DNA from: Boseongicola sp. SB0665_bin_10
Lineage (GTDB): Bacteria; Pseudomonadota; Alphaproteobacteria; Rhodobacterales; Rhodobacteraceae
Reading direction: 5' to 3'
Length of the DNA stretch: 53,814 bases
Assembly (NCBI GenBank): GCA_009838075.1
Contig: VXSG01000031.1
Location: 1 to 53,814 of the forward strand
In this document: in pieces, positions 10,210 to 20,169 of the stretch
Position numbering within the stretch: position 1 is the first letter of the stretch
Layout of the letters: each line of letters begins with the position of its first letter
The notes under the pieces: model-generated
What the model saw: the letters and a program-made list of their open reading frames with translations, nothing else
Databases searched by the model: none
What the model was told of the DNA's origin: nothing
Position numbers and translations under genes: made by a program

Positions 10210-11469
10210 TCAGCGCTCCAGTCGATTGATCATTGGCTGCGTGATCAGGCAGATCCCGTCTTCGGTGCGCCGGAACCGCTTGGCATCCAGCTCGGCGTCT
10301 TCGCCGACGACAAGTCCTTTCGGAATGACAACGCCGCGATCGATCACCGTGTCCTTGAGACGCGCATTCCGGTTGATTTCGACATATGGCATTGCGACCA
10401 CGCCCTCGAGTTGCGAGTAGGAATGCGTCTTGACCCCGGTGAACATCAGGCAGCGCTCCAGGCTGGAGCCTGAAATGATGCACCCGCCCGAGACGATCGA
10501 GGAAATCGCGTGTCCGCGCCGACCGTCCTCGTTGTGGATGAACTTCGCCGGGGGCGTCAGCTCGGAATACGTCCAGATGGGCCAGGACTGGTCGTACAGA
10601 TCGAGTTCCGGCTGGAAATCGGTCAGGTCGATATTGGCCTGCCAAAAGGCGTCAACGGTACCCACGTCGCGCCAGTAGGCCTTCTCCTCCATGGATGACC
10701 GAATGCAGGACCGGCTGAAGGCGTGCGCAATCGCCTTGCCTTCCTTGACGACCTTCGGGATCAAGTCGCCGCCGAAATCGTGACCGTAGCCCGGTTCCTC
10801 CCGCAGCTCGTCAAACAGTTTCAGCAGGTACTCGGTCTCGAACACGTAGATGCCCATGCTGGCCAGCGCCATGTCAGGGTGCCCCGGCATGGCGGGCGGA
10901 TCCGTCGGTTTCTCGACGAACTCGAGAATGCGGTCTTCGGTATCGACCTTCATCACTCCGAATCCCGTCGCGTCCATGCGCGGCACTTCGATGCAGCCGA
11001 CGGTGACGTCCGCGCCGCTGTCGACGTGATGCGCGATCATCACCGCGTAATCCTGCTTGTAGATGTGGTCGCCCGCGAGGATCACGATGTACTTCGGTCC
11101 ATAGCTGCGGACGATCTCGGCGTTCTGCGACACCGCGTCCGCCGTTCCCTTGTACCAGTTCTCGTTGTTGAGCTGTTGCGAGGCAGGGAGAATGTCCAGC
11201 GATTCGTTCCGCTCGGCGCGAAAGAAGCTCCAGCCGCGCTGCAGGTGCCGGATGAGCGAATGCGCCTTGTACTGGGTGGCGACGCCGATGCGCCGAATTC
11301 CGGAATTCACGGCATTCGAGAGCGGGAAGTCGATGATCCGGCTCTTGCCGGCGAAAAACATGGCCGGCTTGGCCCGGCGGTCGGTCAGTTCATGCAATCT
11401 GCTGCCACGCCCGCCCGCGAGCACGAAGGCCATGGATTGCTGAGCCAGTCTGTGAGCCTCTCGATCCAT
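10210..11469 (-). CDS. glgC: Glucose-1-phosphate adenylyltransferase (GlgC)
   Basis: This enzyme makes ADP-glucose from ATP and glucose-1-phosphate, the committed and usually allosterically controlled step of glycogen synthesis. The 419 residues contain the nucleotide loop [15 protein letters not shown], the basic segment [32 protein letters not shown], the sugar-phosphate site FVEKPTDPP, and a left-handed beta-helix C-terminal domain ([17 protein letters not shown]). I start at ATG 11469 because GAAGGAGG lies 7 bases upstream. The longer frame to 11496 begins with a GTG whose codons encode that same ribosome site. It follows glgB after 33 bases. Confidence 0.95.
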   Translation of the reverse strand: MDREAHRLAQQSMAFVLAGGRGSRLHELTDRRAKPAMFFAGKSRIIDFPLSNAVNSGIRRIGVATQYKAHSLIRHLQRGWSFFRAERNESLDILPASQQLNNENWYKGTADAVSQNAEIVRSYGPKYIVILAGDHIYKQDYAVMIAHHVDSGADVTVGCIEVPRMDATGFGVMKVDTEDRILEFVEKPTDPPAMPGHPDMALASMGIYVFETEYLLKLFDELREEPGYGHDFGGDLIPKVVKEGKAIAHAFSRSCIRSSMEEKAYWRDVGTVDAFWQANIDLTDFQPELDLYDQSWPIWTYSELTPPAKFIHNEDGRRGHAISSIVSGGCIISGSSLERCLMFTGVKTHSYSQLEGVVAMPYVEINRNARLKDTVIDRGVVIPKGLVVGEDAELDAKRFRRTEDGICLITQPMINRLER

Positions 11470-11502
11470 TTTCTTCCCTCCTTCTGAATTGGACACGGCT
11501 CC

Positions 11503-13743
11503 TCAGGAACCGCCCTCCAGCTCAAAAAACAGCGTGGAGAGCGGCGGCAGGGCCAGGCACAAGGAGTGCCCGAATCCCGATGCCGCGATCGCTTCACTGT
11601 GGACACCGCCCAGGTTGCCGCGTCCTCCCCCCCCGTAGATTTCCGCATCGGTATTCAGGCGCTCGACCCAGCGGCCCGGATCAGGAACGCCGATGCGCCG
11701 GTCCCGCCGCTCCACCGGAGTGAAATTGCAGACGACCAGCACAGGGGCGCTGCCATCCTCGCCGCGCCGGATCCAGGCGAAAACCGATTCTTCGCCGGCA
11801 CCGTCCTCAACCCATTGAAACCCGCCAGGCATGCAATCGAGCTGATGGAGGCTTGGCGAGCGCCGGTAGAGCCCGTTCAAGTCCCGAACCAGGTTCTGCA
11901 CACCGCCATGAAGGTCGTTGTCGAGCAGATGCCAGTCGAGCGAAGCGTCGTGGTTCCACTCCCGCCCCTGCGCGAACTCGCAGCCCATGAAAAGCAGCTT
12001 CTTTCCCGGGTGCCCCCACATGAAACCATAGTAGGCACGCAGGCTGGCGAACCTGTCGAGCCCGCAGCCGGACATCTTGTCGAGCATCGACCCCTTGCCG
12101 TGGACCACCTCGTCATGGCTGATCGGCAAGATGAAATTCTCCGAGAAGGCATAGCCGATCCCGAAAGTCATCTTGTGATGGTGGTACTTTCGGTGAACCG
12201 GATCCTCGCCCATGAAAGACAGCGTGTCATTCATCCAGCCCATGTTCCACTTGAACCCGAAGCCGAGCCCGCCCTGGTCCACCGGGCCGCAGACGCCTGG
12301 AAAGGCCGTGCTTTCCTCGGCAACCATCATGATTCCGGGCATGTCGCCATATGCGGCGGCATTGGTCCGCTGCAAGAGGGAAATGGCTTCCAGGTTCTCT
12401 CGGCCGCCATGCTTGTTCGGGATCCACTCGCCTTCCTTCCGCGAGTAGTCACGATAGAGCATCGATGCCACTGCATCGACCCGCAGGCCATCCACGTGAT
12501 GTTCCTTCAGCCAGTAGAGCGCGTTGGCGACAAGGTAGTTCGACACTTCGGGCCGGCCAAAGTTGTAAATGAAAGTGTTCCAGTCAGGGTGAAAGCCCTC
12601 GCGGCGATCCGCGTGCTCGTACAGCGCCGTGCCGTCGAACCGGCCCAGGCCGTGCCTGTCCTCGGGGAAATGGCCCGGAACCCAGTCCAGAATGAGACCT
12701 ATCCCGGCCGCGTGGCAGGCATCGACAAGGTGGCGGAACTCGTCCGGCGCTCCGTAGCGAACCGTGGGCGCATAGAGCCCGATCGGCTGGTAGCCCCAGG
12801 ATCCGTCGAACGGAAACTCCGAAACCGGCATCAGCTCAAGATGCGTGAAGCCCATGCCCTTGGCATAGTCCACGAGCCGTGTCGCGTGTTCCACGTACGA
12901 CAAGGGCCGGTTGCCTTCGTCCGGAACGCGCCGCCACGACCCCAGATGGACCTCGTAGATGGAGATCGGCTGGTCGATGCGCTGCCGCGCCTCGCGCGTC
13001 GAAATCCACGCCTCGTCCGTCCACGCGTGAACGTCCAGGCACCGCACCACGGACGCGGTCCCGGGCGGGTGTTCGGCGCCCAGTCCGAATGGATCGGCCT
13101 TTTGCGGCAAGAGATGACCGTCCGGGCCAAGCAATTCGTACCTGTAGGCCACGCCCTCCCCGACACCGGGAAGGAAGATCTCCCAAACACCGGTCTGGCC
13201 CCGCTGGCGCATTGCGTGAATCCGACCGTCCCAACCGTTGAAGTCTCCCACGACCGACGCGCGACTCGCATTAGGCGCCCAGACAGCGAAATGCGTGCCA
13301 TCTGCACCCTCATGCCGCATGACATGGGCGCCAAGCGCGTTCCAAAGGTTCAGGTGCGCGCCCTCGCCGATCAGGTGCTCGTCCAGTTCGCCAAGAACCG
13401 GCCCGAATCTGTACGGGTCCTCGGCGACCCATTGATCCTCGCCCTTGGTGATGCGCAGGAGATAGGCGAACGCTTCCTTGCGCCGGGCCACCCGGCCAAC
13501 GAAGATGCCCGGCACGTCCGGCAGTTGCCTGAGGGTCGCGACCATGCGCCCGGTGGCTGCGTCGAGCACTTCGATTCCAGTCGCGCCGGGCATGAAGGCC
13601 CGAATCGTCTGCCTGCCATCAACGGCGTGCTGGCCCAGGACCGAGAACGGGTCCGCATGCGTGCCCGCCGCGATTCTCCGGGCGTCTTCAGGTGGCATCA
13701 TGTCTTCTAGCCCTGTTTGGCGCATCTTCCCGCAGAAATTCAC
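11503..13743 (-). CDS. glgB: 1,4-alpha-glucan branching enzyme GlgB
   Basis: This GH13 branching enzyme forms alpha-1,6 links in glycogen. The 746 residues show the N-terminal GlgB domain (AAGTHADPFSVLG), the CBM48-type FAVWAPNASRASVVGDFNGW, then barrel motifs DWVPGHFPEDRHGLGRFDG, the nucleophile region DGLRVDAVASMLYRDY, the acid MMVAEESTAFPGV and the HD motif LPISHDEVVHGKGSM. The frame opens at a GTG that overlaps the glgP stop (GTGA). No strong ribosome site is seen there, and starts at internal ATGs (13725 or 13701) would give 740 or 732 residues, closer to the family norm, so the exact start is uncertain. Confidence 0.93.
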   Translation of the reverse strand: MNFCGKMRQTGLEDMMPPEDARRIAAGTHADPFSVLGQHAVDGRQTIRAFMPGATGIEVLDAATGRMVATLRQLPDVPGIFVGRVARRKEAFAYLLRITKGEDQWVAEDPYRFGPVLGELDEHLIGEGAHLNLWNALGAHVMRHEGADGTHFAVWAPNASRASVVGDFNGWDGRIHAMRQRGQTGVWEIFLPGVGEGVAYRYELLGPDGHLLPQKADPFGLGAEHPPGTASVVRCLDVHAWTDEAWISTREARQRIDQPISIYEVHLGSWRRVPDEGNRPLSYVEHATRLVDYAKGMGFTHLELMPVSEFPFDGSWGYQPIGLYAPTVRYGAPDEFRHLVDACHAAGIGLILDWVPGHFPEDRHGLGRFDGTALYEHADRREGFHPDWNTFIYNFGRPEVSNYLVANALYWLKEHHVDGLRVDAVASMLYRDYSRKEGEWIPNKHGGRENLEAISLLQRTNAAAYGDMPGIMMVAEESTAFPGVCGPVDQGGLGFGFKWNMGWMNDTLSFMGEDPVHRKYHHHKMTFGIGYAFSENFILPISHDEVVHGKGSMLDKMSGCGLDRFASLRAYYGFMWGHPGKKLLFMGCEFAQGREWNHDASLDWHLLDNDLHGGVQNLVRDLNGLYRRSPSLHQLDCMPGGFQWVEDGAGEESVFAWIRRGEDGSAPVLVVCNFTPVERRDRRIGVPDPGRWVERLNTDAEIYGGGGRGNLGGVHSEAIAASGFGHSLCLALPPLSTLFFELEGGS

Positions 13744-16133
13744 GCCAGTGAAGACGCGCCCCAGATATCCCTTGCATATCCTCGTACCGTCCGGTCGGAC
13801 GAGAACCAGCCCATACCAGCGGTGTTCAGCGCGGCAATTCGCGTCCAGTTGTCCGCGTCCTGGTAAACGACATCGATCTTGCGCTGCGTCTCGAAATAGC
13901 TTTCGAAGTCGCAGGTCACCATATAGCGGTCGTGGTCGAGGAGGTTCTGCAGCAGGTCCCGGAATCGCTCCGTGTCACCTCCTGAAAACACGCCGGAGGC
14001 TATTTGGCCGAGCGCGCGACCCAGGCGCGGGCTGGCACTGATTGCCTCTTGTGCAAACCCGGACGCCGTCCGGCGCTCCACGACCCCCGCTGCTGAAAGA
14101 CCGAACAGAAAGAAGTTCTCGGCGCCGACATGCTCGCGAATTTCGACGTTTGCACCGTCCAGCGTGCCAATCGTCGGGCTGCCGTTCAACGCAAGCTTCA
14201 TGTTTCCCGTTCCCGACGCCTCCATCCCTGCCGTCGAAATTTGTTCGGACAGGTCGGCGGCAGGGATCAGGAGCTCCGCCATCGAGACGTTGTAGTTCGC
14301 GGGATAGGCGACCTGCAGCAGGTCGCGGGTGGCCTTGTCGCTGTTGATCGTGGCCGCGACGTCATTGACGAGATGGATGATCGACTTGGCCATGACGTAG
14401 CCGGGAGCCGCCTTTCCTCCGAACAACTTGACGCGCGGCGTCCAGTCACCGTTGGGCGCGTCCCTGATCTCGTTCCAAAGCGCAATGGTTTCCAGTATGT
14501 TCATGAGCTGGCGCTTGTACTCATGGATCCGCTTGACCTGAACATCGAACATGGCGTCCGGATCGATCGACACGTCGTCCCGGTCCTTCAACCACCTTGC
14601 AAGGCGCATCTTGTTTTGCTTCTTGGCGGCGCGGAACCTGTCCCGAAAGCTGGCGTCCTCCGCATGCGCGCGCAGCCCGGACAGCCGCTGGAGATCATCC
14701 GCCCAGCCGGTCCCGATAGTTTCGTCGATCAGGTCGCGCAACGGCGCGTTGCAGGAATTGAGCCAGCGTCGGGGCGTGATGCCGTTGGTCTGGTTCATGA
14801 CGCGTTCGGGATAGGCGGCGTGCAGCTCCGCGAAGACCGTCTGCCTGACCAGGGCCGAATGGAGCGCGGACACGCCGTTCACCCGATGCGCCATCACGAA
14901 GGCCAGTTCACCCATTTTCACTTCGCCGTTCTCGATGATGCGGACATCGCTGCCGCTGCGACGCAAGTGTTCCTCCTCTACGAACCGGACTATCTCGTGG
15001 TGTCGCGGCAGAATCCTTGCGAACAGGCCTTCAGACCATCGCTCCAGCGCCTCGGGAAGAAGCGTGTGGTTCGTGAAGGCCAGGCATGCGCGCGCCGTCT
15101 CCATGGCCTGGCGCTGCTCCATGCCATGTTCGTCAACGAGCAGGCGAATGAGTTCCGGACCCGCAATCGCGGGGTGCGTGTCGTTGAGCTGGATCGCCAC
15201 GTGATCCGGAAGACTGTCAAGCGAAAGGCCTTCCGAGAGCAATCTACGAAGAACATCCTGGATCGAGGCGGACGTGAAGAAATGTTCCTGCCTGAGACGC
15301 AACTCCTTGCCCAGGTCCGTCGTGTCATCCGGATAGAGAACCCGCGAAATCGTCCGCGCGAGACTCTCGGGCGCGCTAGCAGCCAAGTAGTCGCCGCGGT
15401 TGAAGCTCTCGAGATCAAGGAGCTTCGTGGGCTTGGCCGCCCATAGCCGCAGGGTGTTGGCCCACTTTCCCTTCCAGCCGACCACCGGCGTGTCGTACGC
15501 CATGGCGGTGACGGTCTCTTCCGGCCGCCATGTCGCCTTGCCGTCCCGCTCCGAAACGCTGCCGCCGAACTGGATCGGGTAGGAAACTTCCGGTCGCTCG
15601 AATTCCCATGCATGGCGCCGAGCCAGCCAGGTCTCGGCAGTCTCGATCTGCGCGCCGCCGTCGAAGTGCTGCTTGAACAGGCCCTGTTCGTAGCGGATGC
15701 CATAGCCGTAGGCAGGAATCGCCAACGATGCGAGGCTGTCCATGAAACACGCCGCAAGCCGTCCCAGCCCGCCGTTTCCAAGCGCGGCGTCCGGCTCGTC
15801 GGCGACCACGGTGGCATAGTCCTGGCCCAGCGTCTCCATCGCCTCTCGCGCCACAGTTTCGACGCCGAGGTTCATGGTCACGTCCTCGATCAACCGGCCG
15901 ACCAGAAACTCCATTGACAGGTAGTAGACGCGCTTGGCCTTGGCCCTGTGGGTTTTTCGGGTCGAGGCAAACCAGGGTTCCACGACCAGGTCGCGCAACG
16001 TCAACGATAGCGCCATTCGCCAATCATGGAGCGTGGCGTGTTTGGGGTCCTTTCCCAGCGATGCCCGAAGGTGCCGGGCAATCCCGTCGCGGAAGGAATC
16101 CGTGTCCGCTGGGTTGATGCTGTCTCTCGGCAT
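13740..16133 (-). CDS. glgP: Glycogen/starch/alpha-glucan phosphorylase GlgP
   Basis: This GT35 phosphorylase releases glucose-1-phosphate from glycogen ends using phosphate and a pyridoxal-phosphate cofactor. The ~797 residues match the family. Seen: KRVYYLSMEFLVGRLI, NGGLGRLAACFMDSLA, LNDTHPAIAGPELIRLLVDE, QVKRIHEYKRQLMN, and the PLP-lysine region GTGNMKLALNGSPTIGTLDG. I use the ATG at 16133 as start. A TTG at 16154 is in frame but has no better ribosome site. It lies 119 bases after the fructokinase gene on the same strand, so it could be in that transcript or have its own promoter in the gap. Confidence 0.94.
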   Translation of the reverse strand: MPRDSINPADTDSFRDGIARHLRASLGKDPKHATLHDWRMALSLTLRDLVVEPWFASTRKTHRAKAKRVYYLSMEFLVGRLIEDVTMNLGVETVAREAMETLGQDYATVVADEPDAALGNGGLGRLAACFMDSLASLAIPAYGYGIRYEQGLFKQHFDGGAQIETAETWLARRHAWEFERPEVSYPIQFGGSVSERDGKATWRPEETVTAMAYDTPVVGWKGKWANTLRLWAAKPTKLLDLESFNRGDYLAASAPESLARTISRVLYPDDTTDLGKELRLRQEHFFTSASIQDVLRRLLSEGLSLDSLPDHVAIQLNDTHPAIAGPELIRLLVDEHGMEQRQAMETARACLAFTNHTLLPEALERWSEGLFARILPRHHEIVRFVEEEHLRRSGSDVRIIENGEVKMGELAFVMAHRVNGVSALHSALVRQTVFAELHAAYPERVMNQTNGITPRRWLNSCNAPLRDLIDETIGTGWADDLQRLSGLRAHAEDASFRDRFRAAKKQNKMRLARWLKDRDDVSIDPDAMFDVQVKRIHEYKRQLMNILETIALWNEIRDAPNGDWTPRVKLFGGKAAPGYVMAKSIIHLVNDVAATINSDKATRDLLQVAYPANYNVSMAELLIPAADLSEQISTAGMEASGTGNMKLALNGSPTIGTLDGANVEIREHVGAENFFLFGLSAAGVVERRTASGFAQEAISASPRLGRALGQIASGVFSGGDTERFRDLLQNLLDHDRYMVTCDFESYFETQRKIDVVYQDADNWTRIAALNTAGMGWFSSDRTVRGYARDIWGASSLA

Positions 16134-16252
16134 GGCACTCGTCTCGTTCTTCAATCACGGTTCAATTTGATCGTCCGGTCCGCAGCGCCCCTTTTCCGGC
16201 GGCCATTCGCTCCGCTGCCAATGGCACATCTGCGTGTCCGACATGCGCGCGC

Positions 16253-17182
16253 CTAGACCAGCTCCCTGTTCCAGGGCGGGTTGGCCCCCGCCCTGGACAC
16301 TGTCACCGCCGCGGCGGCACTGCCCAGGCCGAGCGCAGACTCGAGTTCGGCGTCGGACAGCTCTTCAATGCCGGATCGCGACAGCTTGTTCTGGCGGGAT
16401 AGCCCTGCAAGGAATCCCGCGTTGAACGTGTCGCCGGCACCAACGGTATCCACGACGTCGGCGTTCACTGCCGGAGTTTCGACATCGATGCCGGCAGACG
16501 ACATCGCAATCGCGCCTGCACTTCCCATTGTGGCGACAACGAGCGACGGGCCAAGTCCGAGAATCGATTGAAGCTGCTCCCGGATCGTTTGAGGTCGAGG
16601 CACAAGCCAGTCCAGGTCCTCGTCAGAAACTTTCACGATGTCGCATTTTTCCATCATGCGCTTGATGCGACCGCGAAACCGGCCTTCATCCGCGATGAAG
16701 GATGGCCGGATGTTCGGATCGAGCATTGCCAGCCGGGTCTCGCCTTCGCGCGCCAGAAGCCTGGCGAACGTGTCGGCACAGGGTTCGCTGGCAAGGCTGA
16801 TCCCTCCGAAGAACAGGCAGTCGATCTCGGGATCAAGCGCCGGAATCTCTTCGTCGCTCAACATGCGCAACGCCGAATTCTCGTCAAAGAAGCTGTAGGA
16901 CGCCTGACCGTCCTGCAACGCCACGAAGGCCAGGGTTGTCGGACGTTCGGTTGAAACCGCATGCCTTGTGTCGACATGGCTGCATTTCAAGGACCGGCGG
17001 AGCTGCAGACCGAACAGATCGGACGAAAGCCCGGTCAGCAAGCCCGCATCGACGCCCAGACGGCCCAAGGCGATCGCGGTGTTGAAGACAGCGCCGCCCG
17101 GGTGCGGCACAAAGCAGGATTGTCCATCTGCCGTTTGCGACGGAAGCATGTCTATGAGCGCTTCGCCACAGCATAGAATCAT
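16253..17182 (-). CDS. PfkB-family carbohydrate kinase, probable fructokinase
   Basis: This is a ribokinase/PfkB-family sugar kinase of 309 residues. Seen: the N-terminal sugar-binding block ILCCGEALIDMLP followed by HPGGAVFNTAIALGRLG, DPNIRPSFI in the middle, and the C-terminal signature DTVGAGDTFNAGFLAGL with the catalytic Asp. Fructokinase is the likeliest activity (fructose to fructose-6-phosphate) because of the GEALID start and the neighbouring glycogen genes, but other hexoses cannot be excluded. The ATG at 17182 has GGGAG 8 bases upstream. The frame continues to 17257 without homology. It would feed hexose phosphate toward glgC via Pgm. Confidence 0.88.
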   Translation of the reverse strand: MILCCGEALIDMLPSQTADGQSCFVPHPGGAVFNTAIALGRLGVDAGLLTGLSSDLFGLQLRRSLKCSHVDTRHAVSTERPTTLAFVALQDGQASYSFFDENSALRMLSDEEIPALDPEIDCLFFGGISLASEPCADTFARLLAREGETRLAMLDPNIRPSFIADEGRFRGRIKRMMEKCDIVKVSDEDLDWLVPRPQTIREQLQSILGLGPSLVVATMGSAGAIAMSSAGIDVETPAVNADVVDTVGAGDTFNAGFLAGLSRQNKLSRSGIEELSDAELESALGLGSAAAAVTVSRAGANPPWNRELV

Positions 17183-17650
17183 GATGGAATCTCCCGAAAC
17201 GAACCGCGCCCAGTCAACCGACGCGAGGATACTGGTCAAGTGCCGCTGTTGTACCATCCGACCAGATCACGCCAAGCCACTTTTCAAGGGCTCCGACAAT
17301 CCTGGGTCCTTCCACAAGCGAGCGGCAGATGTCTCGCCGCTCCAGCCGATCGCGTGGGCAACGTCGCCTGCCGGGTGCCGGCGGGAATGCCCAGCGCCCA
17401 GGCCCGGAGCCGGTTCGGGCGCTTGCCGTTGCCGGTGTCGGGCGCAAGCGCGAAGCCGACGCTGTCCGCCACCGCCGGCTCTTTCGGGCTGGTCACGAAG
17501 GACGCCGCCACGGTCGCGCGTTCGCTCTCAACCGCCGCTGGACTTCAAGTTGCCAGACCGCAGAGCAAGGCATGCTGGATCGAAGGATCAGGCAAAGGCG
17601 CTGGATCCCGTCGGGGCCAAGCCGCACTCGCCATCCGTGCGGATTCGCCA
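17183..17650. other. Intergenic region upstream of fructokinase
   Basis: There is no supported gene. It holds the upstream region of the fructokinase gene and the second copy of the ~50-bp degenerate repeat (17521-17570). Frames here are Arg/Ala/Pro-rich shadows of high GC. Confidence 0.45.
17521..17570 (+). repeat. Dispersed ~50-bp degenerate repeat, copy 2
   Basis: This is the partner of the stretch at 4566-4614, in the same orientation. The shared core reads CAACCGCCGCTGGACTTCAA here, followed in both copies by CCGCAGAG. Confidence 0.5.
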
Positions 17651-17989
17651 TCACCAACTGTTGGCGTCAATCCATTTCGCAAGCAATTCGCGGCTCTTGT
17701 AGCATTCTTCCGGAATGTTGCGCTTTCGGCCACGGGCGATGCGCTCGGCCCACGCAATCTGTCTTGCGGTCGGAAGTTTGTCCGCAACGCGTTTCGAATG
17801 CGCGATGCGATGCCGGTTTGCCTCGATCCAGCGAGAAAGGCCGGCGCGGTCCAGTTGGACGTCCTTGGGCAGTGCGATCCCGGCTGAGGCAGCAATTTTC
17901 CCGGCATATTGCAACTGGCGGTCGCTGGGCCGGAGCGGAGGAAGGCTGGCATAGTCCGGTCGCTCTGCAGGTCGGATGGTCTGGTGCAT
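17651..17989 (-). CDS. Small protein with two QLxYAxxIA...LxxWIxAN repeats
   Basis: This is a 112-residue protein with two copies of a short helical repeat: DRQLQYAGKIAASAGIALP then LSRWIEANR, and ARQIAWAERIARGRKRNIP then LAKWIDANSW. Such repeats are known to me from small alphaproteobacterial proteins and from C-terminal tails of some plasmid topoisomerases, where they may contact DNA or partner proteins; that link is from memory of the pattern. The start is taken at ATG 17989 (MHQTIRPAERPDY) with GGGGAG 11 bases upstream. No catalytic residues are evident. It lies alone downstream of an AT-richer promoter-like region. Confidence 0.7.
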   Translation of the reverse strand: MHQTIRPAERPDYASLPPLRPSDRQLQYAGKIAASAGIALPKDVQLDRAGLSRWIEANRHRIAHSKRVADKLPTARQIAWAERIARGRKRNIPEECYKSRELLAKWIDANSW

Positions 17990-18205
17990 GGTCAGGTCGA
18001 CTCCCCGAACAGGGCTGCGATGTGCCAAGCATAGAACATTGAATGAACAAGATCAAGAGAGAATCAACATATTGTGAACGCTCTCGGCACAGTGTCTATA
18101 TATCGACCCAAACTGCGTCAAACATGACGTCGCACCCTTCAATCGACACCGGCCATCATCCCGGCGGACATGTTGACGACCTGTCATGGAAGCCGACCCG
18201 TCCGG

Positions 18206-18598
18206 TCAAGGCAGTGTTCGGGGACCGCCGCCCCTAGAGGAACCGTGAGGAACCGCCATGAATTCGACCGGAACCGGTCTCGAAAGCCACCGATCCGGGG
18301 TGTTCGCCGGTTGCATCGCCATCAGGGCAGGGCCCAGCGACGGAACGACTGCCAAGTGATCCGTCGTGAACGTGGCACCGATCATTGTGCCGAACACCGC
18401 GACGGAAGTCGTGCGCAGCAATGGCGGGAACCGCGCTTCGCGCGCGCCCTTCAAGGATCGGAAAATCGTGAAGGTCGCGACGATGGCCAGGCTTGCCATC
18501 AAGTATGGCATCGACAACCCGATCCGACGAACCGGCGAACCGCCAATGGCCAGAATGCCAGCGGTCCGGACCAAGGGGAGGCTTCGCGCAGCCATCAT
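18206..18598 (-). pseudogene. AbrB-family membrane protein fragment
   Basis: The frame encodes a stretch resembling the AbrB (formerly 'ammonia monooxygenase') family of integral membrane proteins. LAIGGSPVRRIGLSMPYLMA, a hydrophobic helix, then VAVFGTMIGATFTTDHLA follow the typical order of one half-repeat. Full AbrB proteins are about 350 residues with two such halves; only ~85 residues are recognisable here, and the tail after LGPALMAM is Pro/Arg-rich and unlike the family. It is most likely a truncated, dead copy. The family call is tentative. Confidence 0.45.
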
Positions 18599-18744
18599 GG
18601 ACGCAAGACCCTCTCATCTTGCAGACAGGTTCAAAGCAAGAACAAGACCCGTGCGGTTGACTTTGTCAGTCCTGTCGCCAACCGCTTGCCGCCTCCCGGG
18701 TCCCTGCAAGGCATGGATCCGCGATCGATGGCGCGCAGATCAGG

Positions 18745-19674
18745 TCATTTGAGGCCCTTGAGCCTTTCGACGACTTTGTGCGCCCTGGGTTCGCCGCTGC
18801 ATACGAGTTCCTCGACGATCTGCTCTCTCAAGCGTGCGTGCTTCATGGCGCATCGGCCGAGTCGCGTGATGATGTCGTCATCAACCATGCCTGCCAGTGC
18901 CGTCACGATTTCACTGGTCGGACCTTTCTCAAGTTCCGCCAGCAATCCCGGTTTTGCGCCTTCATGACCAAATAGTCCCATCGTTGTCAGGCAAGCTCGC
19001 CGAACCGATCCTTCCGGGTCATGGAGACCTTTCTCCAGCTCGTACTTCGGCACTGCTGGAGTGCAGTTCCTGGCAAGCACGAACGCGCATGCCCGCACCG
19101 CCGAACGACTGTCTTCCAGCCAGCACGTGACGCGTTGTCCGGACAGCGCCAGATTTGCCTCCGTTGCGCATTCCAGCGCGAGGGGCAGGAGCACGTCAAT
19201 CAAGTCCGGAGAATCAATGATCCTGGCGAGCGCCTGCCTGGAAGATTGGGTTCCGACCTTCGCCAAGGTATTGAGGGCACAACGTTGCTCACGCAACGGT
19301 CCGCTGATGCCGAATCCGAAGAACCGCTTCCAGAGGGCTTCGAGGGCAGGAACGGCATCGTCGCCGATGCCGCGTGCCAGCACCTGATCGCACAAGACCT
19401 GAACTTGAGCGACACTCGCCGAAGGGATTCGTGCGACGATTTCCTGATCATCCAGCCCTTCCACGTCAGGCACGGGCGGATGGCGCCCGATTGAACTCCG
19501 GGTCGGAATCCGTTCTTCAAACAGGTCCGGTTGCCGCGGTTCGCGAGGAGTGCGAGGCGTTTTCCTTGACAAGGCCTTGTTCAGATCCCGGCCGACGATC
19601 GGACTCGCAACCCCTGGCTTGTTCCAAGGCTGCCGAAAGGAACCGCGCCGGCAAGTCCGCCGGACAGGATCCAT
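18745..19674 (-). CDS. HEAT-repeat protein of unknown role
   Basis: The C-terminal ~200 residues consist of HEAT/PBS-lyase-like helical repeats: VPALEALWKRFFG, LREQRCALNTLAKVGTQSS, SAVRACAFVLARN, GSVRRACLTTMGLFGHEGAKPGL and IVTALAGMVDDDIITRLGRCA. They form a solenoid typical of protein-protein scaffolds. A middle segment (SRKTPRTPREPRQPDLFEE) is basic and disordered-looking. The start is uncertain: the frame is open to 19893, but the first ~100 residues look non-coding, and no ATG has a good ribosome site. I give the ATG at 19674, and the true start may be a GTG or TTG nearer 19580. No neighbour suggests a function. Confidence 0.6.
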   Translation of the reverse strand: MDPVRRTCRRGSFRQPWNKPGVASPIVGRDLNKALSRKTPRTPREPRQPDLFEERIPTRSSIGRHPPVPDVEGLDDQEIVARIPSASVAQVQVLCDQVLARGIGDDAVPALEALWKRFFGFGISGPLREQRCALNTLAKVGTQSSRQALARIIDSPDLIDVLLPLALECATEANLALSGQRVTCWLEDSRSAVRACAFVLARNCTPAVPKYELEKGLHDPEGSVRRACLTTMGLFGHEGAKPGLLAELEKGPTSEIVTALAGMVDDDIITRLGRCAMKHARLREQIVEELVCSGEPRAHKVVERLKGLK

Positions 19675-20169
19675 GCAGGAACGGCGCAGGGTCTCAAGGC
19701 TTCGCCCTGCCCCGTTGTGACAGGGGGGTGCAAGCTGCACATCGACGCCGCACCACAAGACATTTCGGCCAGACGCGCCCATGCGACGGAGCGTTTGGGT
19801 ACGGCAACCATAGCTCTCTCCACTTGTTGTTGCATTGAGATCATTTGGAATGGCGTGATTCGAGTTGTCAATCGGTGCGATCAGGACCGCCATTGAACAG
19901 GCGCCTCATGTGCTCAAATGGCACTGTCAATGACATTTGGAAGTGTCCGGTTCAGGTAACAAGCGAACTGTCCGGTGTGGCGTGTCCTCTTCAGGCACGA
20001 AGGAGCAAAGGACGCTGGCGCGTGACCTGCCACCAAGGCTGAAGACCGGGTCCGACCCGGGAACGGGGGTTTCGTGTCTCCGGTTCGCCTCGAGGGAGGC
20101 GTTTTCGCCTGGTCCGGGGGTGGGTCGGATTTCAACGCGATTTCGAGGGAGCCGAGTGGAAGGGCCGGG
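19675..20169. other. Intergenic region, no gene seen
   Basis: About 500 bases without a supported gene. It includes an AT-richer patch (19810-19940) that could carry the promoter of the HEAT-repeat gene. The motif GTGTCCGG recurs near 19943 and 19972, which may be a vestige of a mobile-element end. Confidence 0.4.

Noticed and set aside
11566-13710. 714-codon open frame on the plus strand
   Set aside because: It is antisense to glgB, whose motifs are unmistakable; long antisense frames are common in GC-rich codon usage, and this one has no ribosome site or family resemblance.
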